Virus record (IMG/VR): IMGVR_UViG_3300028388_004358
Location: 1 to 33,690 of that record
DNA from: a virus
DNA: 33,690 bases
Reading direction: 5' to 3' (one strand)
Below are positions 23,610 to 30,350 of the stretch, one piece after another (the stretch's first letter is position 1; each line of letters starts with the position of its first letter). Under the pieces are notes generated by a model. That model was not told the origin of the DNA. It was given only the letters and a program-made list of their open reading frames with translations, and did not search any database. Position numbers and translations under genes: made by a program.

Positions 23610-23923
23610 CCGACCAAGAAAAGCGCGATGAGATGGCCTATAATTACAGGTTAAAACCTGCGGACGTTGCCCCAGGAACAATGCTAGAACAGTCATTTCG
23701 AGCTGGCTGGAACTCAGCCCTCAAGCACAGCCCGGTGGTTAAGGAGTTGGTGGAGGCGCTTGAGAAAATAGACAAATATACTTTTAGAAGTGCAGGGCCA
23801 GCGGGTTGCGACAGTCATGGAGTAACTCATCCTTGTGGTAAATGCGCTGGCTTCCATAACGAAAAGTGGATAGCCAAACAAGCCCTGAGCGCCTACAAAA
23901 AGGAAACCAATGGACCTGACTAG
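23606..23923 (+). CDS. Hypothetical phage protein with Cys/His cluster
   Basis: 105 aa, ATGA overlap. 'MLEQSFRAGWNSALKHSPVV' followed by 'KELVEALEKID' is a widespread motif of small early phage proteins, and the C terminus 'WIAKQALSAYKKE' fits it. Between lie Cys and His residues ('GCDSHGVTHPCGKCAGFH') that could bind a metal. No function known. It overlaps the next gene by 14 bp. Confidence 0.55.
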   Translation: MTDQEKRDEMAYNYRLKPADVAPGTMLEQSFRAGWNSALKHSPVVKELVEALEKIDKYTFRSAGPAGCDSHGVTHPCGKCAGFHNEKWIAKQALSAYKKETNGPD

Positions 23924-24683
23924 ATACCTGGATGATTGGAGTTTAATAGACAAAATAGTGGGCCGTGACGGTGGTGATTGCTGCCACAAAGAATCTCGCT
24001 ATTGGGTCGCTCTTGGGCTTATGAGTGAAGCCAATCAACTTAAGTGGCTCAATGCTCTTGAAAGGAACACAAGCGATGCCCACAGAAACCTTGCTCTCTT
24101 TCAGCCTCATCCTGGCATCTTGCTTAGACACCCAAACCCAGAGCTAGACGCTGGAGACTGGGACCGAGGCTCAAGAGATATGTATAAGCCCTATATCATG
24201 GCTTGCGGGCTTTGGGATAAAAAACAATTGTGGCGAATGATCAAAGGCCACGCCAAAAGACTTTTTTTGCTCGCCAATAATTCAAGGCAGAATGGCGCTA
24301 CAAAATTCAACCACAGCGAAAACGGCTACAGCTACGCACCTAAAATGCCCGACCTTACAGGCCCCAAGGTTTGGAACTGCTACCTTAGAGCCCTCAATAA
24401 GTGGTATCTATGGCCTCTGGTTTTTCTGTTTGATATTGAACTTCTTGCCGGGGCCATCAACTGGAAATTTTTTAAGAAATCAAACCTTGCGCAAAACCAA
24501 TGCGCCGAACAGGTCTATGCCACAAAAAGACTACCGACTCCTTTCTCGTGGCTTTCAAATAAAATCATGCCAGTGGAAAAACTTATTGATCTTTGGGCCG
24601 ATCACCTTGACGATCACCACCCAACTGATGACACAAGGTTTTTAGCTAATATTTTTAAAGACGCCTGGGAGAATATTAAGTGA
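23910..24683 (+). CDS. Uncharacterised phage protein
   Basis: 257 aa, not assigned to a function. 'VGRDGGDCCHKESRYWVALG' near the N terminus, 'LRHPNPELDAGDWDRGSRDM' and 'YKPYIMACGLWDKKQLWRMI' in the middle, and an aromatic region with a possible membrane-associated helix ('WYLWPLVFLFDIELLAGAIN'). I recall uncharacterised phage proteins with the same R-D-G-G-D, R-H-P and S-R-D elements. Acidic C terminus with several His-Asp pairs. Starts inside the previous gene and ends in GTGA overlap with the next. Confidence 0.6.
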   Translation: MDLTRYLDDWSLIDKIVGRDGGDCCHKESRYWVALGLMSEANQLKWLNALERNTSDAHRNLALFQPHPGILLRHPNPELDAGDWDRGSRDMYKPYIMACGLWDKKQLWRMIKGHAKRLFLLANNSRQNGATKFNHSENGYSYAPKMPDLTGPKVWNCYLRALNKWYLWPLVFLFDIELLAGAINWKFFKKSNLAQNQCAEQVYATKRLPTPFSWLSNKIMPVEKLIDLWADHLDDHHPTDDTRFLANIFKDAWENIK

Positions 24684-24886
24684 ACGGTGAAGACCAAGAA
24701 GAGATCGACTATTTAAGAGAGGTCATTCAGATTTATGAGGAAAGACTCAAAGAACACCGAGAACTCTTAAAGATCGCCAAAAATCTTCTGACTGATAACA
24801 AAAACATCGTGGTGCTAAAAAAGGACGATGACTTCCTCTCAGCCCTTGACCTATTCAAAGAAAAGCTAACAGAGCTTGGTGTTTGA
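24680..24886 (+). CDS. Small coiled-coil protein, last gene of rightward module
   Basis: 68 aa, GTG start in a GTGA overlap. 'EEIDYLREVIQIYEERLKEH' is a coiled coil; the remainder is charged. Not recognised. The 58 bp that follow (24887-24944) separate it from the convergent lysis genes and include a short GAGGC/GCCTC hairpin (24941 region) without a T run. Confidence 0.5.
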   Translation: MNGEDQEEIDYLREVIQIYEERLKEHRELLKIAKNLLTDNKNIVVLKKDDDFLSALDLFKEKLTELGV

Positions 24887-24944
24887 TTTAATGGAGCACC
24901 ATGCTAAAATCCGAGGCAAGGTTTAAACCCCCGAGTGTTGAGGC

Positions 24945-25454
24945 TCATGGAAGGGCCTCGCCTCGATCCTTTTCATTGGCAAAAGAAGAGAGCAAAGCCA
25001 CATCTAAAAGCCTTCTTGACCAACCCTTACCGAAAACTCCCCAAGTCCCCAGCCCCTGGTAGTGCTTAAGTCTAAGCTCTGCGTACTTTGAAAGAACAAT
25101 CATTGATTGAGTGGTGTGAAGTGCTGCCAAAGTCTTTGGTCCAATCACCCCGTCTACCTTTACCCCACAAGCGGCTTGTAAAAGCTTTGCCGCTCGGTCT
25201 ACACCCTGGTTAATGGCAGCATCAAGCGTGATGAGCTTAAGTTGTGGAGGGAGCTCCTCGCCTCTTATCTTTTGCCAGTAATGCAGGCGATAGATCTCTT
25301 TGGCCTGCTCTTTGGTGAGCCCTCTAATATCAAGCTCAGGAAATGCCCTTTTACTAATACCGTATTTCGTCAGACCACCTGGGTCATCCTTATGATCAAC
25401 AAGGCCACCCTCGTGGGCATCAATAATATAATCAATGTAATCATTGAAGTTCAT
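24945..25454 (-). CDS. Endolysin, GH108 muramidase with peptidoglycan-binding domain
   Basis: 169 aa from ATG 25454. 'IIDAHEGGLVDHKDDPGGLT' and 'KYGISKRAFPEL' are the GH108 catalytic segment with Glu15; 'LITLDAAINQGVDRAAKLLQ' follows, then 'ACGVKVDGVIGPKTLAALH', the family's peptidoglycan-binding part (PG_binding_3). It would cut the glycan at lysis. The reading frame stays open to ATG 25595, which would add 47 residues starting 'MWDLLVQWLSRLLELFG'; I take the shorter start because family members begin about ten residues before H-E-G-G. It overlaps the holin-like gene by 14 bp. Confidence 0.82.
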   Translation of the reverse strand: MNFNDYIDYIIDAHEGGLVDHKDDPGGLTKYGISKRAFPELDIRGLTKEQAKEIYRLHYWQKIRGEELPPQLKLITLDAAINQGVDRAAKLLQAACGVKVDGVIGPKTLAALHTTQSMIVLSKYAELRLKHYQGLGTWGVFGKGWSRRLLDVALLSSFANEKDRGEALP

Positions 25455-25668
25455 AGAGCTTGGTTTCGATCCCTCGGATTTTTTCATGGGCGTTGTTGAC
25501 ATCTTTTCTGTTGGACTCGATTCGAGAGTCGAGCTTTGAGACAAACCAAATAACTCTAAAAGCCGCGACAGCCATTGAACCAATAGATCCCACATTCATC
25601 ACCACCAATGCGCCAATAACCCAGTAGAACTGGGAGACATCAATCGCTTCCATTCCCTCGGGCATCAT
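25441..25668 (-). CDS. Holin-like membrane protein
   Basis: 75 aa. One or two hydrophobic stretches ('WVIGALVVMNVGSIGSMAVA' and 'AAFRVIWFV') and then a charged coiled coil ('IESNRKDVNNAHEKIRGIET'). Size, topology and the place just before the endolysin fit a small holin or pinholin, but many phages put a similar coiled-coil membrane protein here and no holin family signature is seen. ATG 25668 has AAGGTGAG upstream. It overlaps the preceding gene by 29 bp. Confidence 0.5.
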   Translation of the reverse strand: MMPEGMEAIDVSQFYWVIGALVVMNVGSIGSMAVAAFRVIWFVSKLDSRIESNRKDVNNAHEKIRGIETKLYELQ

Positions 25669-25864
25669 TTCTCACCTTTTCTCTCAGACCTGGGTTTTCT
25701 TTTTCCAACCGCCGCTCAAGATTTCTCAAATGGTTCTCGACCAAATAGCGGATCTCTCCACTTGCGTCATATCCATACACATTCTTTAATCGAAACCAAC
25801 GGTGCCTTGTTTCAAGAGCCACTCGAATAGGAAGTTGAGGACGCGCTGCCATATTTCTAATCAA
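25640..25864 (-). CDS. Small basic protein, ribbon-helix-helix-like
   Basis: 74 aa. 'RPQLPIRVALETRHRWFRLK' (strand then helix) followed by 'GYDASGEIRYLVENHLRNLE' resembles the ribbon-helix-helix fold of Arc/MetJ-type repressors: a basic strand with alternating residues, then two helices. The match is by pattern only. First gene of the leftward lysis unit, 33 bp from a palindromic operator shared with the divergent resolvase gene, so autoregulation and control of the other palindromes is a testable idea. Confidence 0.4.
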   Translation of the reverse strand: MIRNMAARPQLPIRVALETRHRWFRLKNVYGYDASGEIRYLVENHLRNLERRLEKENPGLREKVRNDARGNGSD

Positions 25865-25870
25865 ATAGCA

Positions 25871-25899
25871 TTGTCAGCCTAGGGTCAAGTCGATAGTAT
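25871..25899 (+). promoter_or_regulatory. Putative sigma70-type promoter for resolvase/virion island
   Basis: TTGTCA (25871-25876), a 17-bp spacer, and TAGTAT (25894-25899), a fair match to -35/-10 boxes. The -10 abuts the palindrome at 25898, whose 3' half covers the expected start site. A leftward -35-like TTGACC lies on the other strand but its -10 is weak. Confidence 0.45.
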
Positions 25900-25913
25900 G
25901 AGTTTTTACTCAT
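25898..25913. promoter_or_regulatory. Palindromic operator-like site O3 between divergent units
   Basis: ATGAGT-TTTT-ACTCAT, perfect 6-bp arms. It lies 12 bp before the TTG start of the RuvC-like gene and 33 bp from the start of the leftward lysis unit. A protein bound here would cover the rightward start site and could act on both directions. Confidence 0.65.
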
Positions 25914-25925
25914 GGGGGCGAGAGT

Positions 25926-26447
25926 TTGAAAGTCATCGGGATTGACCCAGGAAAAGATGGAGCATTCGCCATTGTGGAGGACACCACACTTTTACTGGCT
26001 GAGACTTTTCCAAAAGTCGGGGCCACAAAGGAGCTTTGCTTCAGATCTCTTAACAAAAGACTGCAATCTCTATGTATTCGAGTGGACTTAATTCTCATTG
26101 AAAGAGTGCAGGCCATTAGGGGCTCAGCCGCAGGCGCCACATTTTCCTTTGGGAGAAGTTATCAAATGGCCATTGATGCCGCGACTCTAGCCCCAGCGCC
26201 ACAAGAGTTTGTAAAGCCCACTGAATGGCAAAAGGCGATGTTCAAGGGCGAGACCCCGCAGTATAAGATCACCAAATCAGGCAAGAGAAACGCCAAGGAC
26301 ACCAAGAAAATGGCACAAGTTGTGGCCTCAAGGCTTTTTCCGGATGAAACATTTTTAAGAAGTGATCGGTGCAGTAAGCCCCATGATGGTATGATCGATG
26401 CCGCTCTCATTGCTTATTGGGGAGCTAATTTTAGAAGGAGAAACTAA
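25926..26447 (+). CDS. RuvC-like Holliday junction resolvase
   Basis: 173 aa, TTG start with GGGGGCGAGAG directly upstream. RNase H-fold acids in order: 'VIGIDPGKDGAFAI' (Asp7), 'LILIERVQAIRGSA' (Glu59), and 'KPHDGMIDAALIAYW' (Asp154 and Asp158). The length is that of RuvC, and 'GATFSFGRSYQMAIDAA' is the RuvC-type helix after the second acid. It would resolve branched phage DNA before packaging. It lies outside the recombination genes, in a unit with two virion-type proteins. Confidence 0.75.
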   Translation: MKVIGIDPGKDGAFAIVEDTTLLLAETFPKVGATKELCFRSLNKRLQSLCIRVDLILIERVQAIRGSAAGATFSFGRSYQMAIDAATLAPAPQEFVKPTEWQKAMFKGETPQYKITKSGKRNAKDTKKMAQVVASRLFPDETFLRSDRCSKPHDGMIDAALIAYWGANFRRRN

Positions 26448-26449
26448 CT

Positions 26450-27244
26450 ATGGCAATTACTTTTGCGGTGAGAGGCGACTCTCTTGATGCGAGATACTCA
26501 AGTGCTGGGAAAACCCCGGCAATTTACGGCAGTAACGACCCGGCTGAGGTGAACACTGACCAGGCTGGCATTAATGGTACAAGCTCCATTGACATGGCCG
26601 GAAGCTTTCTAACTTTCAGGGCCTTGAGTTACATTGGCCGAGAGAACACACCAAGCGGGAGGCCGAGAAGTGTTTTGATGCGGGCCAAGATTGCCAGTGC
26701 AGGGGGTAACGTAGCTCTTTTCGGGGTTGGTCACTTGAACAGAAATCCGATTAATTTTATGGGCGCTTATTTGGACACAAGTGGCGATGTGAACGTCACA
26801 GTTTCTAACGAATCTGCACAGACTGACACGAGTAAAACCACCGCCGGAACCATTACTAACATTGCCACCGATGCGGGGAGTGCTGTTTGGCATGACATTG
26901 TTGTCACCTGGGATGGCACCACTGGAACAAACGCCTTAGAGATTTGGATTGATGGCACTCGTGAAATTCAAGACACCATGACTCGCGACCTGCCCACCTA
27001 CAATGCCAACCAACAGCTTGCTTGCGCTTCAATAAACATAGGCACTGAGTTCGTGCAGACCAACACCCATCTCTTCTTAGATGAGTTTGTTATTTGGGAT
27101 GAGGTGATCACTCCAACGAGTGTGGGGCTTACATCAGGAAGCGGGTCTCTTAATGGAAACTCACGCTCAGCCTATGTGGATGTTGCAAGTTTTGATGGCC
27201 TCTCTAGTGCCGGTGGCGTGGCAAACCTTGGATCTTTTGGATAA
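26450..27244 (+). CDS. LamG-like beta-sandwich virion protein
   Basis: 264 aa. Starts 'AITFAVRGDSLDARYSSAGK' and has the LamG/concanavalin landmarks 'VWHDIVVTWDGTTGTNALEI', 'WIDGTREIQD' and 'HLFLDEFVIWDEVITP'. This fold in phages occurs in tail fibres, head decorations and glycan-binding appendages. No signal peptide. It starts 3 bp after the resolvase stop with AAGGAG upstream, and is followed by another small structural-type gene. It is separated from the main virion module, so it might be a decoration or fibre under separate control. Confidence 0.6.
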   Translation: MAITFAVRGDSLDARYSSAGKTPAIYGSNDPAEVNTDQAGINGTSSIDMAGSFLTFRALSYIGRENTPSGRPRSVLMRAKIASAGGNVALFGVGHLNRNPINFMGAYLDTSGDVNVTVSNESAQTDTSKTTAGTITNIATDAGSAVWHDIVVTWDGTTGTNALEIWIDGTREIQDTMTRDLPTYNANQQLACASINIGTEFVQTNTHLFLDEFVIWDEVITPTSVGLTSGSGSLNGNSRSAYVDVASFDGLSSAGGVANLGSFG

Positions 27245-27267
27245 AAAATAAAAAGGAGAAATAAAAA

Positions 27268-27609
27268 ATGAAAATTACATCTTATAAAAGAACAGTGACC
27301 ACAGCCGGAACCGCAGTGAGGCTTGCCACATCAACTTTCAAGGTGCAAAAGGTGGCAATCAAAGCTCTCGCCTCAAATAGCGGCGTAGTTTATGTTGGCA
27401 AAACCCACAATGCCGACGATGTTTCAAGCGCTGATGGATTTGAGCTCTCGGCTAAAGAGTCCGTCTCTCTTGATCCTTTCGATGTGAATGGCCAAGACAC
27501 CGTAATTGATCTCTATGATATATGGGTCGATGCAGCGACAAGTGGTGAGGGAGTCTCGGTTATTGTTGGAACAAAACCAAGCACCGACATCCCCGATCCT
27601 GTGGCCTAG
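27268..27609 (+). CDS. Small structural-type protein
   Basis: 113 aa, AAGGAG upstream of ATG. 'FKVQKVAIKALASNSGVVYV' followed by 'GKTHNADDVSSADGFELSAK' is the pattern of small beta-rich phage proteins found next to decoration and fibre genes. No enzyme motif. Its stop codon (TAG) interlocks with the stop of the convergent HTH gene in the tetramer CTAG at 27606-27609. Confidence 0.6.
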   Translation: MKITSYKRTVTTAGTAVRLATSTFKVQKVAIKALASNSGVVYVGKTHNADDVSSADGFELSAKESVSLDPFDVNGQDTVIDLYDIWVDAATSGEGVSVIVGTKPSTDIPDPVA

Positions 27610-27899
27610 GGGCTCTCTACATACTCATCCATAAGGGAGTAGAGCACGAGCATAAGCTCTGTTTTTTCCTCAACAGTGAGCACTCTCTTATATAAATCTT
27701 TTACAAAACCTAGGGGTGGCTTTTGCCAGCGGCCCCCTTCAACCATTGAGATATAACTCTGATCATAGTCCCCGCAGGCCTTAGCAAGATCAGCCTGGAA
27801 CCAGTCTCGGGCCTGTCTTACATCTTTAATAAACTCACCAAGGGAGTTGGCCTTAGCCTTATGCGCAGTTGGGGACATGGAGAGGCTATTAGCTGACAT
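27606..27899 (-). CDS. XRE-type HTH protein
   Basis: 97 aa from ATG 27899, with AGGAGAG just upstream; the ORF is open further but that part lies inside the recombinase gene. 'LGEFIKDVRQARDWFQADLA' and 'KACGDYDQSYISMVEGGRWQ' form the helix-turn-helix, then 'KPPLGFVKDLYKRVLTVEEK' in the usual C-terminal extension. It overlaps the recombinase gene end by 11 bp and is likely co-transcribed, so it may control that cassette or be a lysogeny regulator. Confidence 0.65.
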   Translation of the reverse strand: MSANSLSMSPTAHKAKANSLGEFIKDVRQARDWFQADLAKACGDYDQSYISMVEGGRWQKPPLGFVKDLYKRVLTVEEKTELMLVLYSLMDEYVESP

Positions 27900-28419
27900 G
27901 ACTCTCTCCTGGCAAGAAAATCTCCCGGATTCTCTCTGTTGAGTCCACAAACTGGGCATACACAAGGGTGTTCTGAATGGAGCGGTGCCCCAGACACACT
28001 TGCACCATGCGAATGTCCCGGGTTCTCCGGTACAGATTCACTGCGAACGTGTGGCGCAAAGAATGCACACCTTTTAGGCAGGGCCTCACTCGATACCAGA
28101 GTTTTTTAAGGCCACTTGCTGAGAGCGCGAAAATTGGCTCGTGTGGGGCGCAGTCTAAGGACCTAACATAAGCCTCAAGTTCTGCTCGAAGCGCCGGGAG
28201 AATTGGAAATTGGCGGGATTCTGAGCCTTTCTTGCCACCGATGGTGATGGTCTGAGCCTCAAGATCGATGTCAGAGCGTAAAATCTCTCTTAGCTCTGCT
28301 CCCCTTGGACCATAGTCGAGAAGGATCTTGACAATAAGCCGGTCTCGGGGCGTGCAAAACTTTAGGCTCTCTCTTAGTTTTTCTTCCTCAGATTGAGTGA
28401 GCATCTTAAACTTACTCAT
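27889..28419 (-). CDS. Minimal tyrosine recombinase
   Basis: 176 aa, catalytic domain only. Arg39 in 'LLDYGPRGAELREIL', Lys63/64 in 'TIGGKKGSE', His119 and Arg122 in 'VHSLRHTFAVNLY', His145 in 'CLGHRSI', and Tyr154 in 'NTLVYAQF': all catalytic positions are there. No core-binding or arm-binding domain, unlike the 340-aa integrase of this phage. FimB/FimE-type invertases are also short tyrosine recombinases. Good ribosome site (AAGGAG) before ATG. It is flanked by an HTH gene after it and a tiny membrane protein before it. It could resolve or invert DNA, or help excision. Confidence 0.78.
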   Translation of the reverse strand: MSKFKMLTQSEEEKLRESLKFCTPRDRLIVKILLDYGPRGAELREILRSDIDLEAQTITIGGKKGSESRQFPILPALRAELEAYVRSLDCAPHEPIFALSASGLKKLWYRVRPCLKGVHSLRHTFAVNLYRRTRDIRMVQVCLGHRSIQNTLVYAQFVDSTERIREIFLPGESHVS

Positions 28420-28555
28420 GGCTTAGGCTCCTTGTGCTTTCTTGTGGTGGCTCCCCGTGGTGGCCATCAAGCCAATCGTAGTGGTAAGATACGATCACTC
28501 CGAGCACGAAAATATTAAAAATAATAGAAAGGGCTATTAAAATTTTCTTAAGCAT
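28412..28555 (-). CDS. Very small membrane protein
   Basis: 47 aa. One hydrophobic segment 'ILIALSIIFNIFVLGVIV' followed by a His/Asp/Glu-rich tail, with AAAGGAG about 8 bases before ATG. The stop overlaps the start of the recombinase gene by 8 bp, which supports coupled translation. No family recognised; N-terminal Lys-Lys favours cytoplasmic N terminus or an uncleaved anchor. Confidence 0.55.
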   Translation of the reverse strand: MLKKILIALSIIFNIFVLGVIVSYHYDWLDGHHGEPPQESTRSLSHE

Positions 28556-28572
28556 TATAAAATCTCCTTTGT

Positions 28573-28932
28573 ATGGACCCGGTTAAAAACGACCCCAATT
28601 CTTGGCACGATGAGATGCAGCGCTGGGCACGGCGCCGGCAAGAACAGCTTGACCTGGCTCGTGAAAAAGGCGGTCTCTCCCTTACCGATAAAATCTGGTA
28701 TGGACCAAAGAACCTCTACTCTTCGATAGCCCTTGATTTCTCTAAGCGCTGGCATAAGGGTGAAGACGATTACCGAAAAGAGGGAGTCGACCCAAACGCC
28801 ATTGATAACATGAAAGTCTATGAGTCTTTGCTGGAAAAAGCCTCTCGCGGTGAAAAGCCCACCACAAGAGAAGCTGTCGAAGAAAAATGGCTCTTTGAAG
28901 ACTTGGCAAGACATGGCTACCCTAAGCGCTAA
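28573..28932 (+). CDS. Hypothetical charged protein
   Basis: 119 aa. Hydrophilic and helical ('NSWHDEMQRWARRRQEQLDL', 'LLEKASRGEKPTTREAVEEK'), Trp- and Arg-rich, with no membrane segment. No recognised domain. The start has no clear ribosome site (the upstream AAAGGAG belongs to the leftward gene), so it may be translated leaderless or weakly. It is the only rightward gene among leftward ones, just after the recombinase cassette. The overlapping minus-strand frame is also open but hydrophobic and low in charge, and I judge it a shadow. Confidence 0.5.
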   Translation: MDPVKNDPNSWHDEMQRWARRRQEQLDLAREKGGLSLTDKIWYGPKNLYSSIALDFSKRWHKGEDDYRKEGVDPNAIDNMKVYESLLEKASRGEKPTTREAVEEKWLFEDLARHGYPKR

Positions 28933-28937
28933 CATTG

Positions 28938-29336
28938 TCACTGATACACCAAGCAATCACTAGCATCGTTAACATCACAAGCGGTCATCGTCGTATCGAC
29001 AATCTCATAACTACTTGTTTCAACCAGTGCCGCGCAGCCTGGGTCACCACTACCACCACCGGCATAGGTCGAACCAGTGATCTGGATCTCCCCACTGCAA
29101 TTGCCACCGACAATTTGGCCGGTGAGCTCGCAAGTCTCTCCACCACCAAACACAATAAAGTAGCTTCCCGTCACTCCAAGCTGTACGTCTCTAAGGTCGG
29201 CTGTAAAATCAACACTCGTAGCCGTCCACTCACTCTGAATGGTCTTAGTGCACTGAGCGGCACCGCCACCACCATCACCGTCTGAACCACAAGCTCCTAA
29301 AATTAATAACGATAAAAATAAAACTGTTTTTTTCAT
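28938..29336 (-). CDS. Lipoprotein
   Basis: 132 aa. Signal 'MKKTVLFLSLLILGAC' with a perfect lipobox L-G-A-C and lipidated Cys16; Gly at +2 favours the outer membrane in Gram-negative bacteria. A Gly-rich linker ('GSDGDGGGG') and a Cys-rich beta-type domain follow (cysteines in 'ETCELTGQIVGGNCSGEIQI', 'DPGCAALVE', 'CDVNDASDC'). AGGAGAGTGA precedes ATG. It may alter the lysogen surface (superinfection exclusion), or act with the preceding membrane protein as a spanin pair. Confidence 0.7.
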   Translation of the reverse strand: MKKTVLFLSLLILGACGSDGDGGGGAAQCTKTIQSEWTATSVDFTADLRDVQLGVTGSYFIVFGGGETCELTGQIVGGNCSGEIQITGSTYAGGGSGDPGCAALVETSSYEIVDTTMTACDVNDASDCLVYQ

Positions 29337-29339
29337 TGT

Positions 29340-29693
29340 TCACTCTCCTTGTATCTTTACTTTGTTTAAACAATCGAGCATCATCTCCCGACTCGTTGAG
29401 GTCTCCTCACAAAACCTAGCGTGTTCATTGACCAATTCTTTTTTTGCTTCAAGCACCATCGCTTTGTTGCGCTCATAGAGGCGATCCCTCTCTTTAGAGA
29501 TCTCAGCAATCCTCGCGCTCTCTGCACGCTCAATGGTCCAGCGCTCATAAAGGCCCGGCAATTCAAAGCGCACAAAGTAAATCCCGCCAATTAAAAGGCT
29601 CATACTAAGCGCGATCTTTAAGGCCTCACTTGTCCAGTGCCCGGACTCAAGCCACCGCACTATTGGGTTTGTCTCTTTATGTTTTTCACTCAT
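29340..29693 (-). CDS. Single-pass membrane protein with periplasmic coiled coil, i-spanin-like
   Basis: 117 aa. Short cytoplasmic N terminus, one membrane segment ('ALKIALSMSLLIGGIYFVRF', about 25-45), then a charged helix ('ERAESARIAEISKERDRLYE') and a Cys near the end. This is the topology and size of inner-membrane spanins, and the next gene codes a lipoprotein 3 bp further. But the lipoprotein is larger and Cys-rich unlike Rz1-type proteins, and both lie away from the lysis genes. AGGAG before ATG. Confidence 0.5.
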   Translation of the reverse strand: MSEKHKETNPIVRWLESGHWTSEALKIALSMSLLIGGIYFVRFELPGLYERWTIERAESARIAEISKERDRLYERNKAMVLEAKKELVNEHARFCEETSTSREMMLDCLNKVKIQGE

Positions 29694-29749
29694 TTTTTTT
29701 GCTCCTGTTAATTATACTTATCGGATGATTCTCACCAAGGCTAAAGGCC

Positions 29750-30133
29750 TTAGGATTCACCTCGGGCTCTGGCCAGGGCTTTAATAGCGGATTCAATGAT
29801 CGGTCCGATAACCGGATCGTCGGTGTGCTGATCGATACAAGACAGCGTTTCCACTAGGCTTGAATAAAGCTCCGGCGCACTGGCTATTAGATGGGCGTTT
29901 GCCTTAACCTCATCATCATAGGGTAATTTTGCTAACATTCTACGACCTCGCCCTTGATTCCATATCATGTAATATTTACCGCCAGGCATAGCTGGTTGGT
30001 TAGTCGAGCTAACTGACCAGGGGCCTTTAGTAAAGCTAGGGCTAGGCAATGCAAAACTATCATCAATTATCTGTTGGGTTTCTTCTGCTGTGAACCCTGT
30101 TGCTGGTGTGAATTTCTCTTTCTTATTTTTCAT
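29750..30133 (-). CDS. Hypothetical phage protein
   Basis: 127 aa. The C-terminal half 'ANAHLIASAPELYSSLVETL' is a very common signature of small phage proteins of unknown role. N terminus is 'MKNKKEKFTPATGF', nearly the same as the two genes before it. A 'GPWSVSS' and 'YYMIWNQGRGRRMLA' region precedes the signature. GGAGGTAAG stands before ATG. It overlaps the upstream gene by 11 bp. Confidence 0.6.
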   Translation of the reverse strand: MKNKKEKFTPATGFTAEETQQIIDDSFALPSPSFTKGPWSVSSTNQPAMPGGKYYMIWNQGRGRRMLAKLPYDDEVKANAHLIASAPELYSSLVETLSCIDQHTDDPVIGPIIESAIKALARARGES

Positions 30134-30350
30134 TTCTTACCTCCAGTCCTGAAATTTCATTTACAGGATATTCAACTAATAAACTCATAGCCGATATTTC
30201 TAATCCGTCTCTCCAATCAACCTCACTATAAGGCACCCAATCATCTGAGCGGTCTCGATTAATCTCTTCTAATATTTCTGGCACGGTTAATAAACGGATC
30301 TCTTTAAAATCGACGAGCTCTATTAAATATTTCTCTTTTTTATTATCCAT
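30123..30350 (-). CDS. Small acidic hypothetical protein
   Basis: 75 aa, acidic, with 'LIELVDFKEIRLLTVPEILE' and 'SDDWVPYSEVDWRDGLEISA'. Starts 'MDNKKEKY', sharing its opening with both neighbours. GAGGTGAAGC stands directly before ATG. No function known. Overlaps on both sides. Confidence 0.5.
   Translation of the reverse strand: MDNKKEKYLIELVDFKEIRLLTVPEILEEINRDRSDDWVPYSEVDWRDGLEISAMSLLVEYPVNEISGLEVRNEK

Noticed and set aside
24292-24645. 117-aa plus-strand ORF nested in the 257-aa gene
   Set aside because: Ser/Thr/Lys-rich without any recognisable motif, no ribosome site; unlike the methyltransferase case, nothing suggests a second product.
28405-28425. ATGAGT at the start of the minimal recombinase gene as another operator
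   Set aside because: Only one half-site is present with no opposing arm at the right distance; it is the start codon context.
28555-28956. 133-aa minus-strand ORF opposite the 119-aa protein at 28573
   Set aside because: Hydrophobic, low-charge composition typical of an antisense shadow; the 47-aa gene that starts at 28555 has its own ribosome site inside this stretch.
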